DNA from: an uncultured Kiloniellaceae bacterium
Lineage (GTDB): Bacteria > Pseudomonadota > Alphaproteobacteria > Kiloniellales > Kiloniellaceae
DNA length: 64,000 bases
NCBI GenBank assembly: GCA_947500035.1
Contig: CANMQP010000005.1
Span: 744,001 to 808,000 of the forward strand
Direction: 5' to 3'
Shown one piece after another: positions 62,477-64,000 of the stretch. The position numbers were made by a program, and so were the translations under genes. The notes under the pieces were generated by a model that was given only the letters and a program-made list of their open reading frames with translations, did not search any database and was not told where the DNA came from. Position 1 is the stretch's first letter. Each line of letters begins with the position of its first letter.

Positions 62477-62725
62477 ATGAAAACACACCAAATTCCGATC
62501 GAAGACATCTACGTTCCTGCGAAGTTCAAAAAAGAGATCGACGAGGCGAAGATCGCCGAGCGGGCCGAGAACCTGCTCGAAGACGGTGAACAAAGCCCGA
62601 TCCAGGTACGACGGGACGATAAAAAAGGCTACGTGCTGGTAAAAGGCCTCAACCGGCTTGAGGCTTGCCGCGCCCTTGGCGAGACTGAGATTGAATGCCT
62701 GATCGTGGCCGCACGGCAGCATTGA
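62477..62725 (+). CDS. Stand-alone ParB/Srx-like domain protein
   Basis: An 82-residue protein consisting only of a ParB N-terminal-like domain (HQIPIEDIYVPAKFKKEIDE, GEQSPIQVRRDDKKGYVLVK, GLNRLEACRALGETEIECLI). The G-x-x-R-x-x-A motif, which in ParB binds CTP, appears here as GLNRLEACRAL. No DNA-binding or dimerisation domain is attached, so it is not a chromosome-partition ParB. It probably pairs with the parvulin gene in one transcript; its role is unknown. Confidence 0.75.
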   Translation: MKTHQIPIEDIYVPAKFKKEIDEAKIAERAENLLEDGEQSPIQVRRDDKKGYVLVKGLNRLEACRALGETEIECLIVAARQH

Positions 62726-62877
62726 TTAAGAGCCCGTCGCCGCGCCGTTAAAGCACACCAGCTCCTGGGACCTGTCCAAGTAGCGTTGCAGCAATCCCGG
62801 AGCTTGGCTAGCATCGCGCGCAAACAACGGAGTCGCTGCACTCCAGCGTCTTCAGTCTTCACTCTGCAGGAGTTTCT

Positions 62878-64000
62878 ATGCCGTCCAGCCAGGGACAAAG
62901 CCGTCTCGAAGCGGCCCGCCGGGCGCTTACCCATGTTCACGAGCAACTGGAACTGGAATTCGGCATCGAGCTCTGGGACGGTTCCAGCATTCCCCCCGGG
63001 AAAACCGGTGAGACCGACCTCCGCCTCGCAATTACGGATGAAATGGCCCTGCCACGGCTTTTGCGTAGCCCGAAAGCCAAAACCCTGATCGACCTTTACA
63101 TCGCCGGGAACATCGAGATCCGGGGCGGTACTCTCTTCGAACTCGCGGCGCGACGCCCGAAGATCAAATCACGGGTTCTGCGCCAGCGCCTGGACAAGGG
63201 CCTCATATTTAAAGCCGCCCTGCCCCTGCTCTTTGCCCGCAAAAAGTCGGACGTTTCAGGTGATGGCCTGGGCGACGGCTCCACCGCCGGCAAGGGCAGC
63301 GACAAGGCGGATATCGCCTACCACTACGACGTTTCGAACGACTTCTACCGTCTCTTCCTCGATCAGGAGATGGTCTATACCTGCGGTTACTTCACCGACT
63401 GGTCCAACGACATCGACACCGCCCAGCGCGACAAGCTTGATATGATCTGCAAAAAGCTGCGCCTGAAGCCGGGCGAACGCCTGCTGGATATCGGCTGCGG
63501 CTGGGGCGCCCTGATCTGTCATGCCGCCGAGCACTACGGTGTGACGGCACTGGGCGTGACCCTCTCGGACGAGCAACTCGAACTGGCCCGGGAGCGGATC
63601 GCCGAACGGGGGCTTAGAGACAAGGTATCGGTCGAACTGCGGGACTTCCGCGATCTGCAAGGAACCTTCGACAAGGTCTCGTCCATCGGTATGTTCGAGC
63701 ATGTCGGCATCGCCAATCACGAGAGTTACTTCAAGACCGTCAATCGCCTTCTGGAGCCGCGGGGCATTTACCTGCACCACTCCATTGCGCGGCGCGGCAA
63801 ATCCACCGATGCCAAGTTCAATCGCAAGCGCCCTGAATACACCTCGATGCTCAAATACATCTTCCCGGGCGCGGAGGTAGACCACATCGGCATGTCGGTC
63901 CGCAACCTGGAAGCCTATGGTTTCGAGGTGCACGACGTGGAAGCCTGGCGCGAACACTACGCCCGCACCACGCGCCTCTGGGCCGAGCGGCTGATCGCCA
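62878..64000 (+). CDS. cfa: Cyclopropane-fatty-acyl-phospholipid synthase, 3'-truncated by the window edge
   Basis: The ATG at 62878 (MPSSQGQSRLEAARRALTHV) has CAGGAG seven bases upstream. The frame runs to the window end, giving 374 visible residues of about 400. An N-terminal domain precedes the methyltransferase domain, which contains AYHYDVSNDFYRLFLD, the SAM loop LLDIGCGWGALI and EHVGIANHESYFKTVNRLLE. It transfers a methylene from S-adenosylmethionine to double bonds of membrane lipids, commonly in stationary phase or stress. Confidence 0.93.
   Translation, partial: MPSSQGQSRLEAARRALTHVHEQLELEFGIELWDGSSIPPGKTGETDLRLAITDEMALPRLLRSPKAKTLIDLYIAGNIEIRGGTLFELAARRPKIKSRVLRQRLDKGLIFKAALPLLFARKKSDVSGDGLGDGSTAGKGSDKADIAYHYDVSNDFYRLFLDQEMVYTCGYFTDWSNDIDTAQRDKLDMICKKLRLKPGERLLDIGCGWGALICHAAEHYGVTALGVTLSDEQLELARERIAERGLRDKVSVELRDFRDLQGTFDKVSSIGMFEHVGIANHESYFKTVNRLLEPRGIYLHHSIARRGKSTDAKFNRKRPEYTSMLKYIFPGAEVDHIGMSVRNLEAYGFEVHDVEAWREHYARTTRLWAERLIA

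Overview
The window looks like chromosomal DNA of a free-living alphaproteobacterium. The evidence is the general L-amino-acid ABC operon (aapJQMP) divergent from metC, a GcrA-like zinc motif in a phage gene, TRAP-type solute receptors, a Flp pilin gene, a WYL regulator and overall moderately high GC. A rhodospirillal or kiloniellal lineage would fit, but the sequence alone does not fix the order.

Region 1 (1-19050) is mobile or exchangeable DNA. At the left edge is the 3' part of a large Rhs/YD-repeat polymorphic toxin gene, followed with a 1-nt overlap by a small probable immunity gene, a second small orphan gene and a secreted small protein. A prophage-like element runs from 4327 to about 19050, with every gene on the minus strand. 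Its order is tyrosine integrase, unknown gene, excisionase-like gene, PC4-like protein, CHC2/Toprim primase, DUF3987-type ATPase, several small genes (one with a GcrA-like C-terminus), two related HTH-like proteins flanking a glycine-rich structural protein, a DNA-transfer protein and two large virion/ejection-type proteins. From 16416 to 7370 the genes mostly overlap by 4-14 nt. The right boundary is a 3' fragment of tRNA-Asn (19001-19050), the scar of integration into the tRNA gene. No terminase, portal, capsid or tail genes lie in the window, so the element is degenerate, a satellite, or continues beyond the left edge past the Rhs gene.

Region 2 (19091-33979) is chromosomal. It holds an ExeA-like AAA ATPase with a C-terminal SPOR domain, an orphan TAXI-type TRAP receptor and a Sel1-repeat/coiled-coil periplasmic protein. 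Next are an orphan DctP-type TRAP receptor with an enolase-superfamily enzyme and a GntR/FCD regulator, then a GAF histidine kinase without a partner regulator, and a PP2C phosphatase / Ser-Thr kinase pair whose kinase carries a repeated periplasmic module and an SH3b domain.

Region 3 (34422-60462) is metabolic and transport DNA. It contains a lone Flp pilin gene, a peptide/nickel-type ABC operon (receptor, two permeases, fused double ATPase), an alpha/beta hydrolase-OsmC fusion, a GNAT enzyme, a PhyH-like dioxygenase, a Nudix hydrolase, a sulfur/aminoacyl cluster (cysteine synthase, AlaX editing protein, mercaptopyruvate sulfurtransferase, double-GNAT protein), a cysteine hydrolase, a WYL regulator flanked by two copies of one palindrome, the aap operon with a second downstream aapJ-like gene, then metC, hisI and modABC.

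Region 4 (60663-64000) has small regulatory genes: a pseudo-receiver protein lacking the phosphoacceptor Asp, a PilZ protein, a stand-alone parvulin, a stand-alone ParB-like domain, and a cyclopropane-fatty-acid synthase cut by the right edge.

A recurring feature is a strong hairpin directly after the solute-receptor gene in three transport loci (26030-26062, 38937-38961, 54505-54533). It probably sets a high receptor-to-downstream-gene expression ratio.
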